Source: Muribaculaceae bacterium (GTDB lineage: Bacteria; Bacteroidota; Bacteroidia; Bacteroidales; Muribaculaceae). From it: a DNA stretch of 64,000 nucleotides. Below the pieces are notes generated by a model. It did not search any database. It saw nothing but the letters and a program-made list of their open reading frames with translations, and was not told where the DNA came from. Below, piece by piece: positions 1 through 8,042 of the stretch. The position numbers were made by a program, and so were the translations under genes. The number at the start of each line of letters is the position of its first letter. The first letter of the stretch is position 1. Where the stretch lies: NCBI GenBank assembly GCA_014867205.1, contig WGUO01000014.1, forward strand, positions 1 to 64,000. Direction: 5' to 3'.

Positions 1-21
1 TATCGCTCATCCACTCAAGGG

Positions 22-53
22 CAAAGGTATGCATTTATGTCAACATATGCAAA
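22..53 (-). promoter_or_regulatory. Bacteroidetes-type promoter for a leftward gene outside the window
   Basis: Read on the minus strand this is TTTG-N20-TACCTTTG, an exact match to the Bacteroidetes -33/-7 consensus. A minus-strand ATG lies at 8-10, about 12 bases past the -7 box, so a gene running out of the left edge probably starts there with almost no leader. Only three codons of it are visible, so no product can be named. Confidence 0.6.
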
Positions 54-82
54 TTAATTTTACAATTTTCTTAAAATTTTTA

Positions 83-177
83 TAATTTTGTAGAAAGATT
101 CTATAAGTGCGCCGCAGGGGATGAGTAGATGAGTAAAACCTATAGTTGACACGTTGCGGCGACACCTATAGAATCTT
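83..177 (+). ncRNA. Possible structured transcript: -7 box followed by a long inverted repeat
   Basis: A TAATTTTG -7 box at 83-90 is followed within five bases by an inverted repeat. The arm 95-115 pairs with 156-177 over about 20 bp with one mismatch and one bulged base, around a 40-nt loop. Predicted transcription would start at the foot of the stem. There is no T-run after the stem and no clear -33 box, so this could equally be a DNA inverted repeat. The rest of 1-238 shows no gene. Confidence 0.25.
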
Positions 178-238
178 GTTTGTGTAAGGAATGGATGCTG
201 TTATGTGAACAGTATCCTGTCCGTGGTTAGAGTTCCTG

Positions 239-625
239 TCAAAGTGAGACGTAGCCAATATAGGCACAGTCGGCGGCTACGAGTCGGATCTGGTAGTCTC
301 CCTCGTGCGAGAAGATGTAGGTTATGAACTCTGACTCGGTGAGGAATGTGGCCACCGGGGTCTCATCCATGTCATAGACCTCATACGACATGAACTGCGG
401 CGTCGCACCGTTGCAGAACTGAACGCCCGCGTTCCGGTCAATCAGGCACTCGATGTGGCGACCGGGTTGTCTACGACCATGATCACCTTTTTCATATGGA
501 ACTTGGGGCTGCGGATCTGAACTGACCTGCGTCAATGCAACCGCATAAGTCTGGTTGCTGACCTCAGCGTTTACGCATACAGAGGCCATACACGCCACGA
601 TGAGAAGCAATAACAGTCTCTTCAT
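239..625 (-). CDS. Small exported protein, DUF3244-like
   Basis: 128 aa. The N-terminus is a clear signal peptide (MKR, a run of Leu/Val, then a small-residue site near residue 20). The C-terminal half has the alternating strand pattern of the small Ig-like DUF3244 proteins common in Bacteroidales: YEVYDMDE, a Phe/Leu-rich middle, GDYQIRLV, and a final YIGYVSL. Family membership is by pattern recognition only. Function is unknown; such proteins are exported or periplasmic. A minus-strand -7 box (TAGTTTTG, 652-659) lies 27 bases before the start, without a clear -33. The gene is monocistronic, facing away from the TPR regulator. Confidence 0.6.
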   Translation of the reverse strand: MKRLLLLLIVACMASVCVNAEVSNQTYAVALTQVSSDPQPQVPYEKGDHGRRQPGRHIECLIDRNAGVQFCNGATPQFMSYEVYDMDETPVATFLTESEFITYIFSHEGDYQIRLVAADCAYIGYVSL

Positions 626-849
626 ATCTGTAAGATTAAATGTTCATGCGGCAAAACTAATCAAAAATGACGGCATGACCTCGTTTTTGAGTACGCATTT
701 TGTACGCATTTCACATCCCCATTGATTACCAATATATTAATAATGACTAAAACAAGTTCCCAGGAGCATATTTCAGTATATCTGTTCAAGAACCCACCCT
801 CAGCACGCATGCCAGATAAGAAGAATATTATCTATTTCTGATACTTTGA

Positions 850-881
850 TTTGTGGGTTAGAAGTAAAAGGATTATTTTTG
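850..881 (+). promoter_or_regulatory. Promoter of the TPR/coiled-coil regulator
   Basis: TTTG (850-853), 20 bases, then TATTTTTG (874-881): exact consensus with ideal spacing. The ATG at 903 follows after about 15-20 bases of leader. Confidence 0.7.
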
Positions 882-902
882 CAAGACAGACACACATGAC
901 CT

Positions 903-2822
903 ATGAGACATCTGAAAACTTTACTATATGCCCTCTGCATATACATGCTTGCAGGCTGCGTCAACCCTCACGTTGCAACACTTGACCGCATAGACAGACT
1001 TTCTGAAAAAGACCCTGAGTCGGCGTCTGCGGCTCTTGACAGCATATCCTCCTCGCAACTTTCGGCAGAAGAGCGCCATTACTTCAATCTTCTCAGAATT
1101 AAGGTCGATGACAAGAACTATGTGACTCACACCTCCGACAGTCTCATAAATTCAGTGATTGAGCATTACAGATGGCATGGCGATAGCGGTAAATATGCCG
1201 AGTCTCTCTATTATGGTGGCCGGGTATATAGCGATATGGGAGATTATAAGACAGCCATTAGATATTTTGAGGATGCTCTTGAGAAACTGCCGGAGGACAC
1301 CCCTCACATTCAGCTGCGGGCCAATGCGTTAAGCCAAACGGGAAGGCTGCTTAATAAGTTGGGGTTAAACGAAGAGGCTATCCCCTATATAGAGCAGGTC
1401 ATTGGAATAGAGACCAAATTCAATGATTCCCTCAACCTGATGTACGATTCGGAATTATTAGGTCATATTACCGCAGACAGCAGGCAGTATATAAAATCCG
1501 ACAGCGCTTACCGAAAGGCCCTGCAAATCGCCATAGAGCTTAATAATGGATACGAGCTCCGCGAGAGAATGCACTTAGCCGCCTTAAAGCAATATGAGGG
1601 GAAGATTGACTCAGCAGTGATGCTGATTCGGAGCGTTCCTGAAAAGGTCGATGAATCAGACAGACCCCTGGCTCTGGGATATGCGGCAGGAATATATTTC
1701 CATGCCGGAATCGCTGATACAGCAGCAATGTATGCACAACAGCTTACAAAGTATGAGAATATACCTAATGTCCCAAATATAGATAACGCATATTATTATC
1801 TGGCCAACCCAAGGTTGCGCGATTATGTTCCTGCTGACTCCATTCCAACATATATCGACAAGTACCAGATCGCAACGGAGAAGTATATGGAGACCAACGG
1901 CGACAGGGCCGCTCTTCTCCAGAATTCCCTCTATAACTATCAGAGGCATGACCGCGACAAGGCCAAGGCGCTCGTCTCTCGTAACCGGTGGATTGCTGCC
2001 GGAGTCACTTTCGGAGTCGCCTTGATGATTTTAACGATACTCTATCTCATCCTTATCCTCCGAAATAAGAAAAACATGGTCAATCTGTTGGTCGCCCGAG
2101 ATAATATCCGGATACTTAGCGAGTCTCTTACAAAACAATCTGATGAGATGGCCGAGATGACGCGCGAGCACGCCGACGAGGTAGTCAAGATGGCCCGCAA
2201 CCATGAAGAGGAGATGGCCGAGAAGGCGCGTATGCATGACGCGGAAGTAGCAAAGGTGACGCGCGAGCGTGACGAGGCGGTAGCAAGGATGACCCGCGAG
2301 CATGACGAGGCGGTAGCAATGATGACGCGCGAGCATGACAAGGAGATGGCAGCCGCTCTTTCACCCGATATCTCCGCCCTGAACAAGCAGAAACTCAACA
2401 TACATGATCTAAGGGAATCTATTCTCAACAAATGTAAGGATATAATCGGAGACACCTCCGTGCCGGTTTCAATCCCTGCTGAAATTCTTAATTCAGAGGT
2501 CTATTCCGCTTTCCGTAAATCCATCCGGGATAAAAAGCCGGTACCTCCTGACAGCCCAATGTGGATGGAACTTGAAGAAGTCATCAACAACACTTCTCCA
2601 AAATTCCTGCCTACCATCAGGCTTCTCGCGGGCAAGCCCCTCAAGCCGGAGAAACTCTACACACTTCTATTGTTGAAATGCGGGTTCCAGCCCGGACAGA
2701 TAGAGATACTGATCTCACTAAGCGGAAGCGGAGTAACCTCACGCCGAGCCCGGCTGGCAAAGAGTCTGTTCGGAGTAAAGCTCGAGCCTGCCGTTTTCGA
2801 CCGTCTAATCCGGATGCTATAG
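903..2822 (+). CDS. TPR membrane protein with hendecad coiled coil and C-terminal HTH
   Basis: 639 aa. It begins with a lipoprotein-like signal (MLAGC near residue 19), then a tetratricopeptide region at roughly residues 30-310 (for example GDYKTAIRYFEDAL). One membrane helix follows near 362-385, then a coiled coil of six 11-residue units of the form MTREHDEAVAM at about 417-483, and a C-terminal domain with a helix-turn-helix look near 590-639 (LKCGFQPGQIEILI, then SRRARLAKSLFG). The layout matches Bacteroidetes regulators that place TPRs outside and a DNA-binding domain inside the inner membrane. The ligand and regulon are unknown. The neighbouring GH3 gene is convergent, so there is no operon partner. 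Regulatory function is inferred from architecture. Confidence 0.65.
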   Translation: MRHLKTLLYALCIYMLAGCVNPHVATLDRIDRLSEKDPESASAALDSISSSQLSAEERHYFNLLRIKVDDKNYVTHTSDSLINSVIEHYRWHGDSGKYAESLYYGGRVYSDMGDYKTAIRYFEDALEKLPEDTPHIQLRANALSQTGRLLNKLGLNEEAIPYIEQVIGIETKFNDSLNLMYDSELLGHITADSRQYIKSDSAYRKALQIAIELNNGYELRERMHLAALKQYEGKIDSAVMLIRSVPEKVDESDRPLALGYAAGIYFHAGIADTAAMYAQQLTKYENIPNVPNIDNAYYYLANPRLRDYVPADSIPTYIDKYQIATEKYMETNGDRAALLQNSLYNYQRHDRDKAKALVSRNRWIAAGVTFGVALMILTILYLILILRNKKNMVNLLVARDNIRILSESLTKQSDEMAEMTREHADEVVKMARNHEEEMAEKARMHDAEVAKVTRERDEAVARMTREHDEAVAMMTREHDKEMAAALSPDISALNKQKLNIHDLRESILNKCKDIIGDTSVPVSIPAEILNSEVYSAFRKSIRDKKPVPPDSPMWMELEEVINNTSPKFLPTIRLLAGKPLKPEKLYTLLLLKCGFQPGQIEILISLSGSGVTSRRARLAKSLFGVKLEPAVFDRLIRML

Positions 2823-2940
2823 GAGGCAGGGGCTGCCCGTTGCTTCCCCTCGGTCGCAAAACGGAACATGGGACGACGCAAGCAAAGACAACACAGACAG
2901 GGGGAGCGAAAATTTCGCTCCCCCTGTCGCATGTCATAAG

Positions 2941-3065
2941 GGTTTAAAGTTTAGGGTTTATACTTGAGATAAAAGCCTAAGGCCTAAAATCTAACACCTA
3001 AAACCTACCTAAGGCCTAAAATCTAACGCCTAAAGCCTAAAATCTAACACCTAAAACCTAACACC
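2941..3065. repeat. TTAGGT-type interspersed array abutting the GH3 stop codon
   Basis: About 125 bp of degenerate 7-to-12-base units (AACACCTAAAACCT, GGCCTAAAATCT). Read on the minus strand, the array starts at the base after the TGA of the GH3 gene as GGTGTTAGGTTTTAGG. Related arrays lie at 8006-8042, 26273-26320 and 26452-26520. Confidence 0.8.
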
Positions 3066-5408
3066 TCACAGTCTGTTCGGCGAATTCCACTTCTTGGTGG
3101 CGGTGCAGTTGGCCTTGACCTGGCGGCCTCCGATCGTGAAGACGAACTCGCCCTCCTCGATGACCCACTTGCCGTCGTAGCCGACAAAGGCAAGGTCGGA
3201 GGCCGGTATCTTGAATGACACCCGCTTGGTCTCGCCCGGCTTCAGGCTCACCTTATCAAAACCGCGTACCCGCAGCACATCGGGCGTGATCGACGCCACA
3301 AGGTCGGAACTGTAGAATATCACCGGCTCCATGCCCTCGACATTTCCAGTGTTCTTCACATTGACACTGACGGTAATCTCGTCGCCGGGTGCGAACTCCG
3401 GTTTGTCGACGGTGATGTCGGAATACTCGAATGTAGTATAGCTCAGGCCAAAGCCGAAGGGCCACTGCACATCGATGTCGGCGGCGTAATTATATGCGCC
3501 CGCCATTGTCTCGACAGACTCGCAGGGCTTGTGGTCATAGAAGGCTATGGCGTTCACCCACTTCGGGTAGGTGATGGGGAGCTTTGCGCTGAAGTTGCGC
3601 TTGCCCGAGAGGAGGAGCGCCAGGGCGTCGCCGCCATAGTTGCCGGGGAGCATCACGTCGACCACAGCCGAGACGAGAGGCTCGATCTCGCGCACGATGC
3701 GCGGACGGCCCGAGTTGAGCACCAGCACGACAGGCTTGCCGGTGGCCGCAAGTGCCTTGACAAGATTCCGCTGGTTCTCCGACAGGGTTATGTCGTTTGT
3801 GTTGCCGGGAGTCTCGCAATAGGAGTTCTCGCCCACGCAGGCCACGATCACGTCGACATCGGCGGCAGCCTTGACGGCCTCCTCGATGCGGACATTCGTC
3901 TCCTGCTCCCACTTGCCGTAGTCGGGCACATAGTCGATACCCTGCGAGAGTTTCACGTTGTCCGCGCCATACTCATTGCAGAGCGCCTCGTAGATGGTAT
4001 TGTAACGCTCATGGAAATAGGGGTCGTCGATACCCTGCCATGTGTATGACCAGCCGCCGTTGAGGGCGCGCATCGAGTTGGCGTTGGGGCCGGTGACGAG
4101 AATCCTCTTCCCCTTGGCGAGCGGCAGGATGTTGTTGTCGTTCTTGAGCAGCACCTCGCTCTGCACGGCGAGCTCGAGGGCCTTGTCGGCAAACTCGCGG
4201 CCGCCGTAGAGGGGATAGTCCTTGGGATTGGTGTCGGGCGTGTCGAAAAGGCCGAGGCGGTACTTGAGCCTCAGCACGCGGGCACAGGCGTCGTCGATAC
4301 GCGACATGGGCACCTTGCCCTCCTGCACGAGTTCCTTGAGGAGAGTGCAGAACTCCATGTCATACGGAGTCATCGACATGTCGATGCCGGCGTTGATGGC
4401 CAGCATGATCGCCTCCTTATAGTCGCGGGCGATGTGGTCGCGTTTCCAGAGGTTGTGGATGTCGGCCCAGTCGGTCACGATCATGCCGTCCCAGTTGAGG
4501 TCCTCCTTGAGCCAGCCGGTCAGCATCTCGCGGTTGGCATGGAACGGAAGGCCGTTGTTGATGCCTGAGTTGACCATCACCGAGAGGGCACCGGCGCGTA
4601 TGGCCTCGAGATAGGGCTGGAAATACTTCTCGCGCAGGTCCACGGGGTTGATCGAGCTCGGGGTGCGGTCCTTGCCGCTAACGGGATTGCCGTAGGCCAT
4701 GTAGTGCTTGAGGCAGGCGGCGGCGTTCCTGACGCCGAGCCGGTTGGGGTCATTGCCCTGATATCCGCGCACCATCTCGACGGCCATCGCACCGTTGATG
4801 AACGGGTCCTCACCGAAACTCTCCCAGATGCGGCTCCAGGCCGGATTGCGGCCAAGGTCCATCACAGGGTTATAGATCCAGGGGATATCGCACGCGCGTG
4901 CCTCGTAGGCCGTGATCTCGGCTGCCTCGCGCACCAGGTCACGGTTGAACGAGGCCGCCATGTTGATCTCCTGCGGGAAGAGCGTGCCTCCGGCCGAGTA
5001 AGTCGACCCGTGGTTCTGGTCGACACCGTAGATGTCGGGGATGCCGAGATACTTCATTGACTCCTTCTGGATGCCGCTGATGATCTCATACCACTTCTTG
5101 GGGGTCTGCGCGCGTCCCTGCGGAACGTTCAGCACCGAGCCGACACGATATTTCTCGATGGCAGTGCGGAGATTCTCCGGGTTCAGGCGCGCCGGCTTGC
5201 TGTTGTCGCCGTCGAGCACCACATCGATTGTCACCTCGCACATCTGGCCGATCTTGTCGTCGAGCGACATCTTCGACATCATGGCGGCCACCTTGGCCTC
5301 GATCGCCGGGTCGGCGGGAATCGCCGGTGTCGGGGTGGCAGCCATGGCTGCCGGAGAGAGCATTGCCGACGCCACAGGAAGCGCCGCTGAGAATAATATT
5401 TTTTTCAT
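3066..5408 (-). CDS. bglX: Glycoside hydrolase family 3 beta-glucosidase, exported
   Basis: 780 aa, the usual length for BglX-type GH3 enzymes, with an Ala-rich signal peptide ending near residue 23. The order is a GH3 N-terminal barrel (about 35-370) with YGVDQNHG, LKHYMAYGNP and MIVTDWADI, where the Asp near residue 313 is the expected nucleophile; then the C-terminal sandwich domain (about 415-640, LLKNDNNILPLA and VACVGENSYCETPG); then a fibronectin-III-like domain to the end (FGFGLSYTTFEYS). It should release terminal beta-linked glucose from oligosaccharides in the periplasm or at the surface. There is no adjacent SusC/SusD pair, so it is not in an evident utilisation locus. A minus-strand -7 box (5485-5492) lies upstream without a convincing -33. 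Confidence 0.9.
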   Translation of the reverse strand: MKKILFSAALPVASAMLSPAAMAATPTPAIPADPAIEAKVAAMMSKMSLDDKIGQMCEVTIDVVLDGDNSKPARLNPENLRTAIEKYRVGSVLNVPQGRAQTPKKWYEIISGIQKESMKYLGIPDIYGVDQNHGSTYSAGGTLFPQEINMAASFNRDLVREAAEITAYEARACDIPWIYNPVMDLGRNPAWSRIWESFGEDPFINGAMAVEMVRGYQGNDPNRLGVRNAAACLKHYMAYGNPVSGKDRTPSSINPVDLREKYFQPYLEAIRAGALSVMVNSGINNGLPFHANREMLTGWLKEDLNWDGMIVTDWADIHNLWKRDHIARDYKEAIMLAINAGIDMSMTPYDMEFCTLLKELVQEGKVPMSRIDDACARVLRLKYRLGLFDTPDTNPKDYPLYGGREFADKALELAVQSEVLLKNDNNILPLAKGKRILVTGPNANSMRALNGGWSYTWQGIDDPYFHERYNTIYEALCNEYGADNVKLSQGIDYVPDYGKWEQETNVRIEEAVKAAADVDVIVACVGENSYCETPGNTNDITLSENQRNLVKALAATGKPVVLVLNSGRPRIVREIEPLVSAVVDVMLPGNYGGDALALLLSGKRNFSAKLPITYPKWVNAIAFYDHKPCESVETMAGAYNYAADIDVQWPFGFGLSYTTFEYSDITVDKPEFAPGDEITVSVNVKNTGNVEGMEPVIFYSSDLVASITPDVLRVRGFDKVSLKPGETKRVSFKIPASDLAFVGYDGKWVIEEGEFVFTIGGRQVKANCTATKKWNSPNRL

Positions 5409-5642
5409 GACTATAATAAAGGTTAATTCATGTCGGGACTATGGCGGAAAGTCATGTCAGTCTCGCTGAGTGACTATCCATTTACAAAATTACTCAAAAT
5501 AGCGGCAGAATAAGCGCCGGTGAACAGTGCCGGTAAGTTACGATTCAGATAAAAGCAAGATTATCCCGTTAATATGCAATAACTTTGCGACATACTGCAA
5601 AAATCATGTTGGTAAGATTTTGGTAAGAAAGTGTAAGACGCA

Positions 5643-5722
5643 ATTCGCACTCCTTTCGCACAGGCCGGCTGTGCGAAAGGAGTGCGAATCAAGTGCGAGA
5701 GGAGTGCGAAAGGAGTGCGAAT
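5643..5722. repeat. Perfect 21-bp palindrome arms plus direct repeats of AGTGCGAA
   Basis: Arms 5643-5663 and 5669-5689 are exact reverse complements around a 5-base loop GCCGG. Three further copies of AGTGCGA(A/G) follow at 5692-5722. There is no T-run beside the stem, so it is not a typical terminator. It lies between the 3' end of the LRR gene and the 5' side of the GH3 gene, both on the minus strand. The rest of 5409-5764 holds no supported gene. Confidence 0.75.
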
Positions 5723-5764
5723 GGCTTTCCGGGCATCAGGGAAAGAGCCGGAGAATGCCGAAAG

Positions 5765-6706
5765 TCATCTGGCGACCTTTCGTCCGTTTACTATATAGAT
5801 GCCTGAGGGGAAAGCGGAGAGCGACGGGTCGGAGGCCACACCCACCTGCATCCCCTTCAGATTGTATACGGGGAATGTCGACTGAATGGATTCATAAAGA
5901 CCGTCGATGCCGGTCCATATGCCGCCGCTGAAATTCTTCCAGCCGTTGGCGGCGGCATATGCCTGGTCGCGGCCGGGGTTAACAAACAGAGTCGCGTTGA
6001 ACTGAAGGGGTGCGAAATCAGTGCCCCGGAGAACAGGAGGATTATAGTATCCGCAGTATATATAATTCATGGGATACTTGTTGTTGTAGAACGCCTGGCT
6101 CCCTATGTCCAGCGTCTCGTCGGGATCAGACTGGTCAAGGGGATATATGGCGACAGTGTGTATATTACAGTTATAGAACGCGCCATCGCCGACAGATTTC
6201 ACGGTGCCCGGGATACGCAGCTCGCTGATTTCCTCGCCCGCAAGATTATAGCAGCCACGGAATGCACACTCTCCTATCGACACGAGTCCGTCACGAATCA
6301 CGCCGCTTGGATCAAGGCGCACACACCCGTCGAAGGCATTGTCTCCAATCTCGGTCACTGAGGCGGGGAGTGCCACCGTATTAAGATTTGTACAGCCTGC
6401 GAACTCAGAGGAGGGCAGGGCAGTCAGGCCCGTAAGGTCCAGAAGGTTGACCTTGCTGATTGAGGTGCAGTCCTTGAAAACGCCCTCGCCGAGTCTGACT
6501 TCATACTCCTTGCCGTCAACCGAGATCGTTCCTGAAATATGAATAGACTCCGCAAGATTGTCAGAATGGCCTGTCACAGTCGCGATATTGGGATTTTCAG
6601 ACAGTGTGTAGACAAGGCCGTCCGAGGTATCCGAATAAGTGGCCTGGCCCCTCAACATGGCCGTCGGGCAAAGAACCATGACTGATAAAAGTAGAATGTG
6701 TCTCAT
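5765..6706 (-). CDS. BspA-type leucine-rich-repeat exoprotein
   Basis: About 313 aa from the ATG at 6704-6706, chosen because it opens directly into a signal peptide (MRHILLLSVM). A start 27 bases further out would only add a polar tail. Residues 80-200 carry LRR_5 repeats with the cadence CTSISKVNLLDLTGL, FAGCTNLNTVALPASV and IGDNAFDGC. The C-terminus (FPSGIYIVNGRKVAR) resembles the type IX secretion sorting tail, suggesting export across the outer membrane. Function is probably adhesive or binding, inferred from the family. It is a short paralogue of the 1480-aa LRR protein at the right end of the window. Confidence 0.75.
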   Translation of the reverse strand: MRHILLLSVMVLCPTAMLRGQATYSDTSDGLVYTLSENPNIATVTGHSDNLAESIHISGTISVDGKEYEVRLGEGVFKDCTSISKVNLLDLTGLTALPSSEFAGCTNLNTVALPASVTEIGDNAFDGCVRLDPSGVIRDGLVSIGECAFRGCYNLAGEEISELRIPGTVKSVGDGAFYNCNIHTVAIYPLDQSDPDETLDIGSQAFYNNKYPMNYIYCGYYNPPVLRGTDFAPLQFNATLFVNPGRDQAYAAANGWKNFSGGIWTGIDGLYESIQSTFPVYNLKGMQVGVASDPSLSAFPSGIYIVNGRKVAR

Positions 6707-6951
6707 AGCATAAAGTTTTTTGTCGCTGCTCACGCATGAGGCAAAAGCAGGCTCCGGATAATTTTAAATGACAAGTTTATAGACGAGGGCACGCCGCTTG
6801 CCACAGGCACCCCGTATCCTTTAAACAAACATGGCGCGTCTTGTCCCGGCCGCGGCAGTGTTAATAAAAGTTATTTCAATATCAACTACTGCCTCACAGC
6901 GGTTTATGTTCCCAATACACTCAAACACAGGTGCTATGGGAGCCATATTGA

Positions 6952-6982
6952 TTTGCAGAATGGATTATTTTTACTAACTTTG
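6952..6982 (+). promoter_or_regulatory. Promoter of the FabH-family gene
   Basis: TTTG (6952-6955), 19 bases, then TAACTTTG (6975-6982). The ATG at 7058 leaves a leader of about 70 bases. The remainder of the gap from 6707 shows no gene. Confidence 0.7.
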
Positions 6983-7057
6983 CACAAAATTAACGGATGT
7001 GTGCAGACTGACCAATATTGAACAGGTTCTGCGCCGCCACCATAACCCACTATAAAT

Positions 7058-8005
7058 ATGTATATTAACGCCACCGGATACTATATACCCGCCGAGAGGG
7101 TCGACAACGCCCACTTTCTGCCTATCAACGGACTCACCGACGAATGGATAGTGAAACGCACCGGCATCCACACCCGCTCGCGCGCCGGCGAGGGCGAGGG
7201 CCAGAACAGCATGGCCATGGAGGCCATAAGGAACGCCCTGCCGTCGCTCCCCTATGACATAAAGGATGTCGACCTGATAGTCGCCGCCGCCTATTCGGCA
7301 TATGACACGGTGGCCACCGTGGCCCACGAGGCTCAGCGTGAGTTCGACATCGACGGCGCCAAGGCTGTCTATGCCTCGTCGGCCTGCTCGTCGTTTGTCA
7401 ACGGCCTTGAGATAATCGAGGGATATTTCGCGATGGGCAAGGCAAAGAAGGCCCTGCTCATATGCTCGGAGCACAATACATATTACGCCAACGAGAAGGA
7501 TGAGAAGTGCGGTCACCTGTGGGGCGACGCCGCAGTGGCCTTTTTCGTGTCGGCCGAGCCTCAGGCCGAGGGGGAGCCAGAGATCGAGGCGATATATACC
7601 TGCGGTCTCGGCAATGTGTCGAAGGGTCCGGAGGGAGTCAAGTTGCGCCCGAAAGAGGATGGCATCACAATGCCGTTCGGACGCGACGTGTTCGTGCATG
7701 CCTGCAAGTATATGATAGATGCACTCGCCAAGGCCGGCGAGATGGCAGGAGGCATAAGGCCCGAGACGCTCGACCGCATCATCTGCCATCAGGCCAACTT
7801 GCGGATCGTCGCTAATGTGGCTCATCAGCTGGAGTTGCCGATGGAGCGTTTCGCCAACAACATCGGCGAGTTAGGCAACACCGGGAGCGCGGGCGTGGCG
7901 CTCGTGTTCGCGCAGCAGCGCGACTCCTTCGCGCCCGGCTCACGCATAGGGCTCACCGTATTCGGCGGCGGCTACTCCTGCGGAGCGTTTATAGTGAAGG
8001 TTTAA
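7058..8005 (+). CDS. 3-oxoacyl-ACP synthase III family protein (FabH-like)
   Basis: 315 aa, typical for the family. The thiolase-fold triad is visible: Cys near 110 in YASSACSSF, His near 244 in ICHQANLRI, and Asn near 274 in LGNTGSAG. The N-terminal DEWIVKRTGI is the FabH signature. These enzymes condense an acyl-CoA with malonyl-ACP. No other fatty-acid gene is nearby, so this may be an accessory KASIII making a specialised acyl product rather than the housekeeping FabH. The gene stands alone and converges on the MFS gene, 18 bases away. Confidence 0.85.
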   Translation: MYINATGYYIPAERVDNAHFLPINGLTDEWIVKRTGIHTRSRAGEGEGQNSMAMEAIRNALPSLPYDIKDVDLIVAAAYSAYDTVATVAHEAQREFDIDGAKAVYASSACSSFVNGLEIIEGYFAMGKAKKALLICSEHNTYYANEKDEKCGHLWGDAAVAFFVSAEPQAEGEPEIEAIYTCGLGNVSKGPEGVKLRPKEDGITMPFGRDVFVHACKYMIDALAKAGEMAGGIRPETLDRIICHQANLRIVANVAHQLELPMERFANNIGELGNTGSAGVALVFAQQRDSFAPGSRIGLTVFGGGYSCGAFIVKV

Positions 8006-8042
8006 GGTGTTAGGTGTTAGGCTTTAATCTTTAGAGTTTAGG
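8006..8042. repeat. TTAGGT-type array overlapping the end of the MFS gene
   Basis: GGTGTTAGGTGTTAGG starts on the base after the TAA of the FabH-like gene. The array runs on into the minus-strand MFS reading frame, whose last six codons (DLNSKD) and stop are made from repeat sequence. Confidence 0.7.

Noticed and set aside
5580..5587. TAACTTTG on the plus strand as a promoter
   Set aside because: No -33 element at 19-21 bases and no plus-strand gene follows.
5527..5931. 134-codon plus-strand reading frame
   Set aside because: It is built partly from the palindromic repeat and partly from the antisense of the LRR gene.
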